From assembly GCA_029706075.1 (NCBI GenBank), contig JAINUG010000304.1:569001-633000 (forward strand): a stretch of DNA of 64,000 bases. The letters run 5' to 3'. Positions 27,101-40,518 of the stretch are shown piece after piece. Source of the DNA: Aldrovandia affinis (lineage: Eukaryota > Chordata > Actinopteri > Notacanthiformes > Halosauridae). Position 1 is the stretch's first letter. Every line of letters begins with the position of its first letter. The notes under the pieces were generated by a model. That model worked only from the letters and a program-made list of their open reading frames with translations. It was not told the origin of the DNA and ran no database searches. Made by a program: the position numbers and the translations under genes.

Positions 27101-30100
27101 ACAACATGAATAAGCAGCCTCAGAACAAAGACATCGCAAACACACTATGCATATGTATATACACAATGCAAAAATAAAACGCTCTTCAAAAAAGCAATCA
27201 ATCTTTATTAGCAATCAATTATTTATGGTAGATTTTCTGTTTTGGAAGGGTATGGAAATATAGAGCAGGCAGGCCTACATCCAATGTTGAAAGTAACCGG
27301 AATGGCAATCAAAAGTCTCCTCCTTCAGTCAGAAGTCATTAAGGGTTGGGCCAAGGGGTTTTCCAGAGGGAAATAGAGCTTATTTTCTGCTGGTAATTGT
27401 GCTTATGATTCACATTTAAATTGCAGATGAGGCTTTATTTGTACCATGGTGCAGAAAAAGTAGCACTTACCAACACAATGGGGTACAATGGGGGTTATTC
27501 ATAAAACTTTACCACCACTGTAAATGTACCACTTCCATACATATCGGATTGATGTGTGCTTCACACTCAGGATGATAAACATTTGTTGTCTAGGATGTGT
27601 TTACTGGAGAATATACCCGTTTTATTCCAAATGGAAAAAAACAGGTGGTAAATTTTCTGTGGCAGTAAAGTTTTATGAATAACCCTCCTAATAGTCTCCT
27701 AATGTCTCTAGATCCGGTGGCAAAAAAGTAGGGCTGACCCCATTTAGTCGACTGGTCGGGGCTGTTGGTCGACCAAGATTTGTTTTGGTCGAGCAGTCGC
27801 ACAAAAAAATATAATAATAATAATAATTCTCCACGCAGCATGAGACACCTAGATTCGCGCCACAGTTCGGTGCACTTGTCAGTAGAATAATCCATTCTGG
27901 ATGCTGCGGGTATGGCAGTGACAGTCCTTCACTCTTAACATAGCTAGGCCTATACATGTTCTCTTTAAATTATATTCGGCAGTTAAGATAATAGTAATGT
28001 TGCTGAATGAATAAAACTAATAAAAGTAAAATTTTATAATAAATGTGTTTTGCTAATTGTATGGTTTATATATTTATAATGAACATGCGTAACACCGCCT
28101 TTCATGTAGCCTATATTGTATCCTTCTTGTTTTAGGCACGCAAATGTGCATTTTAATTGTAGCCTAAGATTTGCCTACAGTTAAGATTAGTGATATAGGC
28201 ATACTTTAATTACTCATTTCGATATAACTGAAGAACATAATGTCAAAGAAAAAATCTTTGTATGGCAGCATTTCGTTTTAATTGCGGACGATCCAAAAAA
28301 AGTGGAATGTAAACTTTGCAAGTGCGTTTTCCAAGGCAGGGTTTATCGTTAATAAAACGAGGAGCAGCCTTTTGCCAAAAACTGTGGACAAGCTAGTGTT
28401 CCTGTGCCATAACATGAAACGACTGGGGAAGTAGGCCATCGGATGGTCTCCGACTCGGGTAAGTTATTTTCAATAGGCTATAGCCACTTGGTTCAGCTTT
28501 AGGCTACAATTTAAGACATTAGGCTATGTGTTATCATTCGTTTGTTAGCCTATTTTTTTGCAAAAGAGCCTACGCATTAGAATGTGTTGTGGTTGTGGTC
28601 AAATAAAAGCATCAGCCTATTATGTGGCCATACCGCAACTTCACAAGCACAATGGCAGAATCTGCAAAGGCAGCATGAAGGGTTTTTTTCCTTTCAAGTA
28701 ATCTTGAACTACGGCTCCATAAAGTTATTAGCCTATTGTTAGTCATTTGTGTCATTCACTTAAGTTATAAAACATGAGACAAGTGCAGTGTGCATATAGT
28801 TGTATTTATTAAAACAATTAGGGTGTGTCATATATGAAAATTTAAAAAAGAAGCTTCGACCAATCGCAAAAAAACGGATGACTGCTGGTCGACCAAGATT
28901 TGTTTTAGTCGGGGACAGCCCTACAAAAAAGGCTAGATTGGGAAACCTATGAATAGCTAAACCGCTGAGCCGAGTAAATGAAACCATAGCGTTTCGTACA
29001 CGGGGAGGTAAACACAGCCCAAAGTGAGCAGATATTCCATCAGGTTACGTTCCCACGGTGATGGGGCGGGTGAAAGGGTTATGTAGAGCACCTACCACCG
29101 TCCAGGCTGCGGGACATGGTGTAGCGCTTGCTTGAGGAGCGCTCAAAGTAGGGTGCGGGCCGGACGATCTGGGAGCTGGCCCTGCGGGTCTGAGCCTGGG
29201 TGCGACCGCTGTAGCGGAATTTGGAGCCCAGCGTGAGGAACTTCTTGGGTGGGGCTTCCGGAGAAACCAACCTTCAGGACAATACAGAGGGAGCACTGCT
29301 TGAAATTTTATCCCATGAACAAGGTGTGAATACACTCTCATTAAAGAGTCACACATTAATTATCACCCTGGTACCCACAGTGTCTTGATGGGGGCTGTAT
29401 TGCGAGAGCAACTGAATCTGGAATTTGAACTGAATCAACTGTGCTTAAGCTGGACACACGATCGGACAACCCCAATCAGTGATGTTTTCTGATACAAATA
29501 CTATTTAGTGTACCAAGCAGTTTTTTAAATTTGGAACATGCAGAAGTTTGAAATTAATTGAGCATTTTCTGGAGAAATGTCAAGAACGAACCCCAGGGAA
29601 AGAGCTTGCTTGGACATACAGAGCACATGTCGTGTCAATGGCCTTTACAAAGCAGATTCAGAAATGAATGGTACATCCAACCAAACTCATCCTGCTATTT
29701 CACTCATTCACAGAACCACCCTAGGGTGCCTTTAAAAGGGAGACTAAGGTGTTGTAGTCATATATGTGCCAAATATGGATGGTTCTGTCTGGCTCAGTAG
29801 GTAGAGCATGGCGTTGGCAACGCTTAGGTCGTGGGTTCAATTCCCACTGGGACCACATATACAGAAAAATGTATGCATTCACTACTGTAAGTCGCTTTGG
29901 ATAAAAACGTAGGCTAAATATATTATATATTAATTCATGTATGCTGCAAACATTTACAGAAGAGGAACACATAACACTTACAATGGAAAACAACCCATTC
30001 ATTAGGTTCATTCATAGTTCACCTATCTAGGCAGTCCCCTATTCCCCATCATCCACCTTAAGCCCTTTCAGTCCCCTATATCTGGCTCTGTGGTCTACGT

Positions 30101-33100
30101 AAAAGCATGGGCCCAGCCCTCTCACCTGAAAAAGGTGTGGTGTTCCACGCAAACCTTCCACAGCCTCTTCGCAGCCCGGTGGTTTGGGAGTTTGAATCCG
30201 ATCGTGCTTTCAAACTGCTCAAACTGGCGGGAGAGAGAGAGGTGCAGACACATAGATGATAGCCCGTTTAGTGTCCTGAACACCATGTGATCGGGCATTT
30301 CGCCTCCGCAGACACGCTTTTTGAGAGCTCGCCCAGCGCTGAAATTATGGACGCCAGCTGATGTGTCTAGATAAGCCTGGTAATATTTATCGTCCGTCCT
30401 CAGAAGTCACGGAGATAACACGACACGGCACATATATTCCCTTTTTGCTGGGCTGATATGGATGGTGATAAAAAGGGAGAGAGAAATTGGAGCAATCAAG
30501 ATATGGATCACAATCTAGCCATGTTGCTGGTGGAGAGGGATGCATCAAGGCGCCCCTCCCCCCCAAGCTACAAGTGATCTCAAAACAGAAGCGCTGCAGT
30601 CACAACAATCTGGATTTATTTTGACATCAGCCTGTAAATCAGCTGAAAGGCCCGTGTCTGTGTTGTATGCAAATGAGCAGGAAGAACAAAGGAGATATTT
30701 TTATCATCATAAATATTCCAACTTGCCTTTAGAATTTCAATGAAGTTTAATGGTAAAAGTGGCGCCTTTTTGTGTAACGTGTGAGTGCAACCTCTGTAAT
30801 AACGCACTCGCGGTGTCATCCTGCTTTTATTTTATTCACTGTGTGGAGTGCAGAGAGTACATTTTGCAGGCTTTACGCTTTGCTTCAAAAAGGGCAGCAG
30901 CAATGCTGAGCCACAACTGGAGCAGTGCTTTCAATGTAAACAATGGCACAATACACAGCACCATCTTTCCATTTAACATTCATTCATTGGCATTTATGCT
31001 GTGAAATACACTGTACTTGTATACAGGTCACCAGTAAAAATTATGTATACGATCTCATTTGACTAAATTAAGCATCAACACAAGCTAACCAACTAAGTCA
31101 AGCACATTACAATTTAATAACAGGTATCTTTTTAAGAGCAATTTTCAGATCTTTCAAACAGCCATGTTTAACCTATTCTTCCCATCTATCTTGCAGATGC
31201 GTGACACACTAAAACGTTTCGGACCCTTACCTCCCCTGGGCGGATCTTGATGTAGAAGTTGTTCCGTTTGTAGGAGATCTTTAGGACTTTAGGCCAGGCG
31301 AACCTGTTGATGCGCAATCTGTCCCGGTAGATCAGGAGCCCGCTGGCACACACACCGAGCATGATCTCCACACCCTCCGAATCCTGTGGGTACAGGGCCC
31401 CTGGTCATCGGTCCAGCCACACCAAACACAACCACCCCCGCCAACCCCCCACACACACACACACACTGCACCAACAATCGACTCACGATGGGAGAAGGTT
31501 ATGAATTGCAGAAATGAGGTTCATTGCATTTCTCGTTACATTTAATCAAAATGGTGGAATCAAAAATGAATTCCTTCTCTGAGGAAGCTGAAACTGGAGA
31601 GAGCTGTAATACAGCAAACCTTGAAAACAAAGCAAAGCAAATACATTCTGGATGATTCTATAATGGTATATGAAAATGAGCTTTGAGGAATAAAAAAACT
31701 AAAATCACATATAATAATTAAATCAACACAGAGAATGAGCTCTACAATTAGTACCTATTCACATCTGCATTATGTACTGATACTCAGAAGCTACTCAGTG
31801 GACATTGTTACACAGAACCTCAACGAGGTCATTGGGATGGTGACTAAATAGAGCGGAGAAAATCAATAGCATGGCAGACAAATCCCTTGTGTACATAAAT
31901 TCACATGTTCACAGAGTAGTTTTCACTTTTCAGATTGTAAATGTTGAAGATTTTCCACAGCAACACAGACATTGAGCAAAGCAATTTTATTGTGAGGCAT
32001 TTGTGAGGTCATTCCATCAGATAAGATGATAAATTGAAAGTGAAACACACTTCGTTGTACCACTCTGTGAACAGTGTCTAAAGTGATAACAAAAGTGATT
32101 TGTTTTAAAAACAAATGTCATGTTCACTTAAAAGGCAATGAGGCTGGTTCTGTGGGAAATTAAAGCCCAGGAAACACGTTTCACTGGACATACAAAGTTT
32201 TTTGTCAGAAACTGCTTTTAATAAACATGCACAGTAGCCGTATTTGCACAGAAGCTATATTTTAAAAAATAAGTAAGTGCAAAGAAACGCACTGCAATTT
32301 TTTTCAGATAACAGCCATACGTGCCCTTTAAGATGAACATTAGCCTGTACTCATATTTTCTGCTGAAACGGTTGTTGCTTTGCTGTTTCATGAGCATTTT
32401 GCTGCATTTTTGTCCAGTTGTAGTGACGACGGAACGGGAAGACATGTCATACCCATCCTGACCAGCACAGCGACGGTGACATCAGAGGGGGGCAGCGGGC
32501 AGACATTCAGCCCAATGTGGATTTCATGAGGTCATCCGACTGCGATGCGGTTGGAGTTGATGGGGCAAACGACACAATGACAGGGTCAGCCCCATATGAC
32601 CAAGTTGGACAATGAGGGCGGGGGTTGAGGGTTCAGGTGACAGTTGTATGGGTCTTCCGGAGTAGTGACCGGGCTTAGAGGGTGAAGCGAACTATGAGGG
32701 GAGACTGGGCTCCATGCAGTCTAACCGCAGGGTTTCACTTCCCTCACGCCGAAACGAACACCCAACTACAACACTGCGGCGCTCAAACCGCAGCTCGGAA
32801 CAATGGGATCATACAGACACACACACACACGTATGCGCACACATGTACACACTATAAATGCAGCCTTACCTCCCCCTTAGCTGGAGCCAAGCACTCAAAG
32901 ATGCTTCCTATCAACTAGGCCATTCGGTAAAAAAAGAGAGAAGACACAAGCTGATCTGACCAAATGGAGGGACATTTCCTTAACTGATTATGCATCTCTA
33001 TGAAGAATTACCATGTTACTGGTTCCCCTTTTGCCTAAATGTTGTTGCCCCCCTGTTACCAGTGCAGGGTAATATGAAGCATGTGGGGAGACACCAGTGA

Positions 33101-36100
33101 TATGTCAACTTCTCTGATCATGCTTGAACTCATCCTGAAGGGGCTTGGACAGGAACCCGGCACGGCCAGGATCAGACATAATGACAGCAAAAATAGCAGA
33201 CTGCAGGGCCAGCAGCTCAGCAGTGCGGTGGACAGACACACCGCCGTGGAGCCCCATTGAGTCACAGGGGCTCACTCTGCCAGAGTGTCTGTTACAGAAA
33301 CCTTCATCAGGCCAATGTACGTCAGCGTCAAATCGCCAGCCCAGACCGTAGCTGCTGCGTTTCCACTGATCCACTTCGGTTTGCAGTAAATAAACAAGCA
33401 GGGGCGGCTCACCAAATGTGTGTCTGCTCGCTATCTAATGATGGAGAAAAAACGCTGATGCAGGCAATGATGCGGATTCGGACTGCACATCCAGCGTAGG
33501 GCAATCGTCCATGAATTAACAATCACACATGGACGAGACCAAGCTATTCATCCAACTATGAGTAAGCTCGTTAGACGCTTTCTGGCTGTGGTATTTTACA
33601 GAATAAACACACCAGTTTCTACTTGGGCTTAGGCTAATCTACTCACGTATATGGGGTTGGTCAAAATACTGTCAGCCTAGGGAAATCTTCTGTGAAATTA
33701 CCTCCAGCTCACCTCAAGTATAGCTGACCTGCAGCAAAGGTGGGTCAGTGGAAACAATTACAGAATGAGTGGCTGGCAACCCTGAAGTTATTATTCCACC
33801 TTATTTAATATTTGAAAGAGGATAGTAGTAGGAAGATACACCTTGGATGTACAACATTTACATTTTAGGCATTTGTACAGTTTAGCCATTTACACAAGTG
33901 TTGTCAAGACTTCTGAAAATTGTGCCATACTTTATATTTTAAATATGCACAAGGTCAGTGAAAGGTCAAACTGCTGTAACTGAGGGCACAGACTCTACCT
34001 GCTCCTCCTCCTCCATGGTGAGCAAGTGATAAGAGGCATCATACTGATGCCTACTGGTCAGCATATCCACAACATCTGTTTGCACTTAACTAATGTCAAA
34101 CCCCCTTCCCCCTGTGAAATCAGTACAGTCAAAAGACAGCATATTGGCCTCCCGCATGGTCCAGTGGTTACAACGTCCGATGCTGGCCACGGAGACCAGG
34201 GTTCAATTCCCCGTCTCGCCAGAGTCGGCTCTGGCCGGGAGTGCCACCAGGGGCGGCGATTGGATGTCCAACCCAGGGAGGGGGGAGGGAAGTCGACATG
34301 ACGTTCGCTGCGCATAAGAGTGGCCCTGTAGTACCGGGTTACGGTCGACGGCTTGGCGAGTGCCGTCTCGGAGGAGGCGTTACTTCGCCATCGTCACTAC
34401 CGGTCGCAGGACTACAGCAGCGAACTCACATTACTAGGGGGGGATTGACATTAAAATAGCAGGTCTAACTGGCTACCAAATTGGGATAAAATGGGATAAA
34501 ATCAGAAACAAAATTTGTTTTTATTAAAAAAAAAAAAAAAAAGACAGCATATTGATTGAAGAGATTCCCAAGTGGCACTGCGGTCAAAAATCTTACCAAA
34601 TGTGTTGTTTCCAGAGAGGAACTTTACATTCAAACTGTATGTGAGACATCACACCAGGGCACACTGGGTATGCTTTTAAAAGACATCAGTAAGGTGCATC
34701 AGAGTATTGGGACAAATCGATGGCTCTTCAATCTGCCACCCAATTTTTCTGCATCATAAATGCGTGTTGGTGTAAAGGCACAAGAGCATAAGAGTTAAAA
34801 ATGGAGCGAGACGTGGTTGCAAGCCAGCGAGTACCACCAGAGAAAGTAACAGAGCACAAGCCCCCCCCGGCCATTTTTGGATCGTAGTTGCTATAGCGAC
34901 TGGCTCAGGCAGAACTGCAGATTACCCGGCCTTGCATGAGGTGGATGAGACACGACGGGGCCCTTTCTTTACCTTGGCATGGTGGAGGTCCACTCCGTAC
35001 ATGGACAGCTTCTTGGCGTTCTCCAAGAAGTGCATCTCAGCCTCGGCCGGTGTCATGCTTCTGTTGAGAAGGGGGAGGGTCTCCATTAGCGTGCGTCTCA
35101 TTGGCCAGTGCACTTCGCTACAGTTTTGAGTGGCAGGTGCTGACGTTGGATTAAAACAGTCTAAATCTACTCAACAGACAACACTGCAACTGGATATAAT
35201 CTGTCCACTAATGCACAAAACACAGCTGTTATTGTTTACAGTAATGGAAAACTGCTTGAAAGGTATATTTAGGTTTAAGAAAAATCACACAAGTGCGAAT
35301 GCCTAAAACAACCAACAGGGAAAAAGGACTTTCATCCAAACAAAGGCTTTAAAATGAGATGGTGAAAGTCCACACGTGTACGCAACAGCCCTTGCCTGAG
35401 AAAAGTAGATACAGCAAGAAAGAATACCTTCAATCTCAGGAGTAAATCCAGAGGGAGTACTTCCCAGGGGAAGCATTAATTATTCAGTACTGGAAGAAGT
35501 ACTGAAGTTGGTACGTAGGGTACATCCAACTAAACATTTTCTTTAGGCTGAACTTTCAAATACTTACTTACACCAATAGACCTTCAGGCAAGATTCTGAA
35601 GCCTAAATGGATGTCTGGATCTTTATTCCCCAGGAAATATGTCCTTTAAGATTGCACTGCTTACATTGGAAACCTCTATGGGGAACCACTGATGCTGGCA
35701 GGAGCCAACTGAACGAGTGAGGTGATAATTCAGACACATTCCCTGTTAGCATAGCCAGCTTTACAGCAGGGCGGGAGGCAGTGATTAAGAGGCACAGGGC
35801 TGAAAGAAATCTAATCACCCGTCGCTACATCTTATGAGAGGCCATGTTTCCCCCCACAGTGGGCCAGGCTGGAACACAGCAGTGTGGGTGTAGTGAGGCT
35901 TCAGGCTCACAGTGTGAAATTAGGTGTGACTAACAGGGACAGAGGTGGGAGTCTCAGGAGAGGGGGGGGTGGGTGACTGGCTGGTAAAGGGTCACTTTCA
36001 CGCCATGCTCTGATTAAAAACGAATATCCGCACTGGCCCCACCGTTACCTCCTCCCACACCATTTATCACCAGCACACTGACACCTGCTAAATAAATTCC

Positions 36101-39100
36101 AGCCTTTTAATAAACCCAGGGGATGGACCTTACAGAGCCTCGTGTGTTGTGTGCTTTCCACATCCAACTGGGCACTTTTTAAACATTTTCCTATTCACAT
36201 TTCTTTTGATCTTTTCTTTCCAGAAAACGTAGCGTCAAATTCGAGCCCTGACTAGACATTAGTAAATCACCAATACGAGAGCAGCCAGGGATGTCCTTTA
36301 CACTGACCTGAAGTCAGTTTGTTATGTAAAAACAATCCTAAGGTGAGTGTCAGTGACAGTGATCCGTGAGGTGTGACACACCTGGGGGGTCAGTGTGCTG
36401 TGTAAACAGGCCCCAGGTCAGTGAATGTCAGAAGGGCCGGTGAAATATGACGCACTTGTAGTTTTTGTGGAGGTCCATGACTTTCTCCTCCAGCTCCTTG
36501 GTCTGGTTGGGGGCGAAGCGGAATTCGTTGACGTAGTCGCTGCCGAGCTCCTCCGGGTCGTAGTCTCCGAGCTCAGACTGGACGGTGTAGGAGCCCAGGA
36601 CGGTGTGCGTGGCAAATGAGCACGGCAGGCGGCCGGAGATCACATCGTCCCTCAGCTGCAAGCACAGGTAGTACCTGGAAAACAGTGCGGCGGTGAAGGG
36701 ATTGATGGTATACACAATTGGTTATTGGTATTGGCCCTGTAAACAGAGCTGAGGTCATGTAACATTCCTATTCACACTTTAGGGAGTCCAAATACAGGAT
36801 GGGGAACTCTTAAAAAATGAAAATAACTTTTGTTGGTCACAGACAATAAAACCCCTCTTTTCACACACACCCACATCTGGCAAAAGCATATCGGAGTCAG
36901 AATGTCTGAACTGGGACAGCTAAACTGGAATTGCTACTTAGTTGGTCGATGCAGGCTGATGGCGGCGACGACATCAGTTGAACAATGATATCACCCCTGG
37001 GAAACAGCCAGGCCCAAGCTCAAAATGCACCCCAAATGCTTCCCTCCTCATTCAGTTGAAGTACAGGGATAACTCAATTTGCAAAGAAATTGCATTATTA
37101 AATATTGTTGTGTACACAAACAAACCATAAACAGAAAGTGATTTACCATTTACACAGTTAAAAATTACAATTTGCTATGTGCACAGACCAGACTTATCTG
37201 ACTTATTAAAGGTAAAAAAAGAATTTCTCAGTTGTCCTTCAAAAGAGGGATACCTTTACTTAGAGTCTGCGACAGGGGGCTCACCTTGTAATGTCCTCTG
37301 ACAGCTGGGCAGGGTCAGGGGGGTAAAACTTAACATTGAATGCAAAATTCCATGCTCCGCCTGCAAGGGAAAAAATATTTTCAAATATCTTTCAACCGAA
37401 GACGGCAGGAGAATTACAGTTACAAGGTTTGTCTTTTCCGAGTGCAACACTCAACACGGATGGCCGTGATGACCCTAATGCATAGCAGTTTGAGCCAGTC
37501 CAGGTTCCTTAGAAGTAGGTTAATGTTAGAAACCACCTGTTTTACTAATCTCTTTTGGTAAAACCAGGCATGGCTCAATCTGCTATCCATAAGGAGTGTT
37601 ATTTACATCTCTGCTAACAAGACGTTGAGGTGACAGACATAATGGAAAATAACTTACTTCTAATCTGTTTCTTTAGCTCCTTGGCAGGGTCCAACCAATT
37701 CTAAAAAATGAAGAAGAAACACATCACAACCTGCAAGTCCACAAACGACAGCAAAATGATGAGACCGTTAGGATGGGCGCTGCACCTTTTGGTTGTCAAT
37801 GTCTCGGAATGTGATGCCAAAGTAGTCCCTTTCCAGAAGGTTGAGCTGCTCACACACTTTGTCGAAGAGCAACTGGCCCCTGGCCCGCTTCTGTTGGAAG
37901 AAGGTAAAAACATAAATACAGATGCTCAAGGAGGCTGAGAGGAGGGGAATTAAGAGGCCATGGAGGCAATGGGCGAATGGGAGTGGGGGAGTGAGACTGG
38001 ATCATCTGGTGATCCATCTCTCCCTTATACTGCAACTTCAATATCCAGTCCCGATGAAAAATTGCACCCAGTCTACAGCGAGCACTCGTGCCCACAGGAG
38101 AAATAGCCACAGCCTTCACCAAGCCTTTAAGGTTTGCTGAAACACCACGGGCGTCTGTAATTCATAACACAGCACAGAGACGGTCCCCAGATATTTCGTT
38201 AAAACAATCATTGACGGAGTCGCAGACCACAAGCTAAAACCCGGACCTGAGATACATTCACACACGTGCACACAAACATGTATCCCGGCACCCACATGCA
38301 CGAGCGCCAACACACACACACCTGGACACAGACACATAAGAAGCCAATCCACTGTATCCTAGCAATGTTGAACATGATGCTGGCCTGGGGGGGGGGGGCA
38401 GTGGCCCACACAGATGCAATTTCTCCAAGAATAGTCAGAGGAAGCAGAGCCATCTTACCTATTTTAGAAGCATTTGCCATTACAATAGCTTCAACTAAAT
38501 ATTATATACAGGGTTCGTAACTTTTGAAGGACGTGGACGGATTCGAACACCCTGCAGGCACAGAGCAGGCCGTGAGAATCCGAAAGCTGAGGAAACGGGA
38601 TGGAGAGCTTCAGAGAGCTTGTGGGTACAAGGAGAGAAGCCACTGCTCAGCCTTCATGATCACCTGCCGTCTGTACATCCATAGGCCATGTCTACAGACC
38701 CTGAATCCAGAGTAGTAGTTTCCTTAAGTGGCCTCAATTCCCGGGCCTTACCAGTTCATCCCAAACCCTTCGGCTCCCACTGGCATCAGGTTCAAACAGG
38801 ACAGCCCACACTGTCATTCTATGCTAGACATAGTAGAACATCCACTTCCTACCCACTTCCTTCTGCATGTAATGCAAGTCAAAACACAGTGCTAACAGTT
38901 GGGTTATTTTTATCCCCCTGTAACCGAGTGCCCGCTTCCAACTACTTTAAATCTATAGTGCTACAGTTAACCCTGTGCAGCCAGCTAAGAGAAACAGTTG
39001 GGAGTATATAATAATATTATTATATAATGATACATAATAAAGATGCTCATTCATTTGTGAGCAAACCTGTCCGTGTCTAGGAAGTGTGCAAACATACATG

Positions 39101-40453
39101 TCTATAATGTGCATTACATTTACATTTACATCTTATCCAGAGCGACTTACACAGTTCTTTACATTCCTTTACATACATTCCATTTATACAGCTGGATATT
39201 TTTACTGAATCAATTCAGGTTGACTACCTTGCTCAAGGGTACAACGGCAGTGTCCCACCTGGGAATTTAACCAGCAACCCTGAGTTATAAGCCCAGCTCC
39301 CTAACCATTACACTACACTGCCATGGGTGACCATGACAATGTGCATGCACAGGTGTCTATATGTCTGTATGTTTTGAGTGTGGAGCTTTCCCCACACAGA
39401 CACACCCTCACACGCACGTGCACGTGCACGTGCACTCACACAAACACAGCAATCTTTGGAGTCGGCTCAGTGCTGCCTCCATAGGGGCAACCTAACCTTC
39501 CCGGTGGGGTTCACAGCTCGCTGACCCCCCTGCAGCAGATATTTAACCCAGCGAGAACATTTCCTGCCATCTTGTACCCAGCTGCAAGATTAGCAGCGCG
39601 GCAGTCACGCCCTGGTATAAATAGGCTCATTCCAGCGGAGGTCGTTCTGCTGGATCCCAAACATGCGCAGCGCCACGCCAGGAACTTCGTTTTACTGGTA
39701 TTACTCTAGGCAGGACATGACCCTCGGCTCAGATTTCCAAGCCAGAGACCTCTCTCTCTGCCTACGCCCAAACCAGTCCAATCCAGCCAAGTCCTAAGCA
39801 CCACAATTGTGTATACTACACGTACATGTTTCTGAAAGCCGATATGTCTGAAATGAAAAAGCAACAAAACAGAAGGAACGGCCGCTGAGCCAAATGCGTG
39901 TCCGGATCATGCTGGGCGGGACAGCGGCAATATGCCACGGCTGAGCAGAGAGAGAAGACCGCTCTGGACATAATCTTTCAAACAGCAGCGCGGGATAAAT
40001 GTTTTGAATGCAGCGGAGATTGTTAGTTATCGTAGTCTCAATTACCCACAGAGCGCGTGCTCCGCTCCTGGCGACTGCACTGACAGCTGGCGTAGGACAC
40101 CTTGCGTCTCCACGGCAGCAGGCTAATAATCATAGGCTCCCGTCCGAGTGAGGCATGATGTGCATGAGGGATGCAGGCACGGACACACACGCGCGTCCGC
40201 GCACCCACACGCGGACATGCACACGGACATGCACGCGCACACACGCGCGCACACAACTACGTGAACGAAGGCAGGCAGGAGCATAAATACACAGAGATGC
40301 ATGCTCTCAAACACAGAAGCACCCATGCATGTAACAACGCTTTTAACATGGCTCACACGTTTACAATCCTACATAAATGATGGGCGTTATTGAGTTGAAC
40401 GTACGTGTTCAGCGTTTCAAGGTGCTATTCGGTATACAAAATAAAGATAATTT

Positions 40454-40518
<65 letters not shown>

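Noticed and set aside
29785-29860. A tRNA gene
   Set aside because: The tRNA-like sequence continues into the usual fish SINE tail and has a weak acceptor stem, so it is a SINE head.
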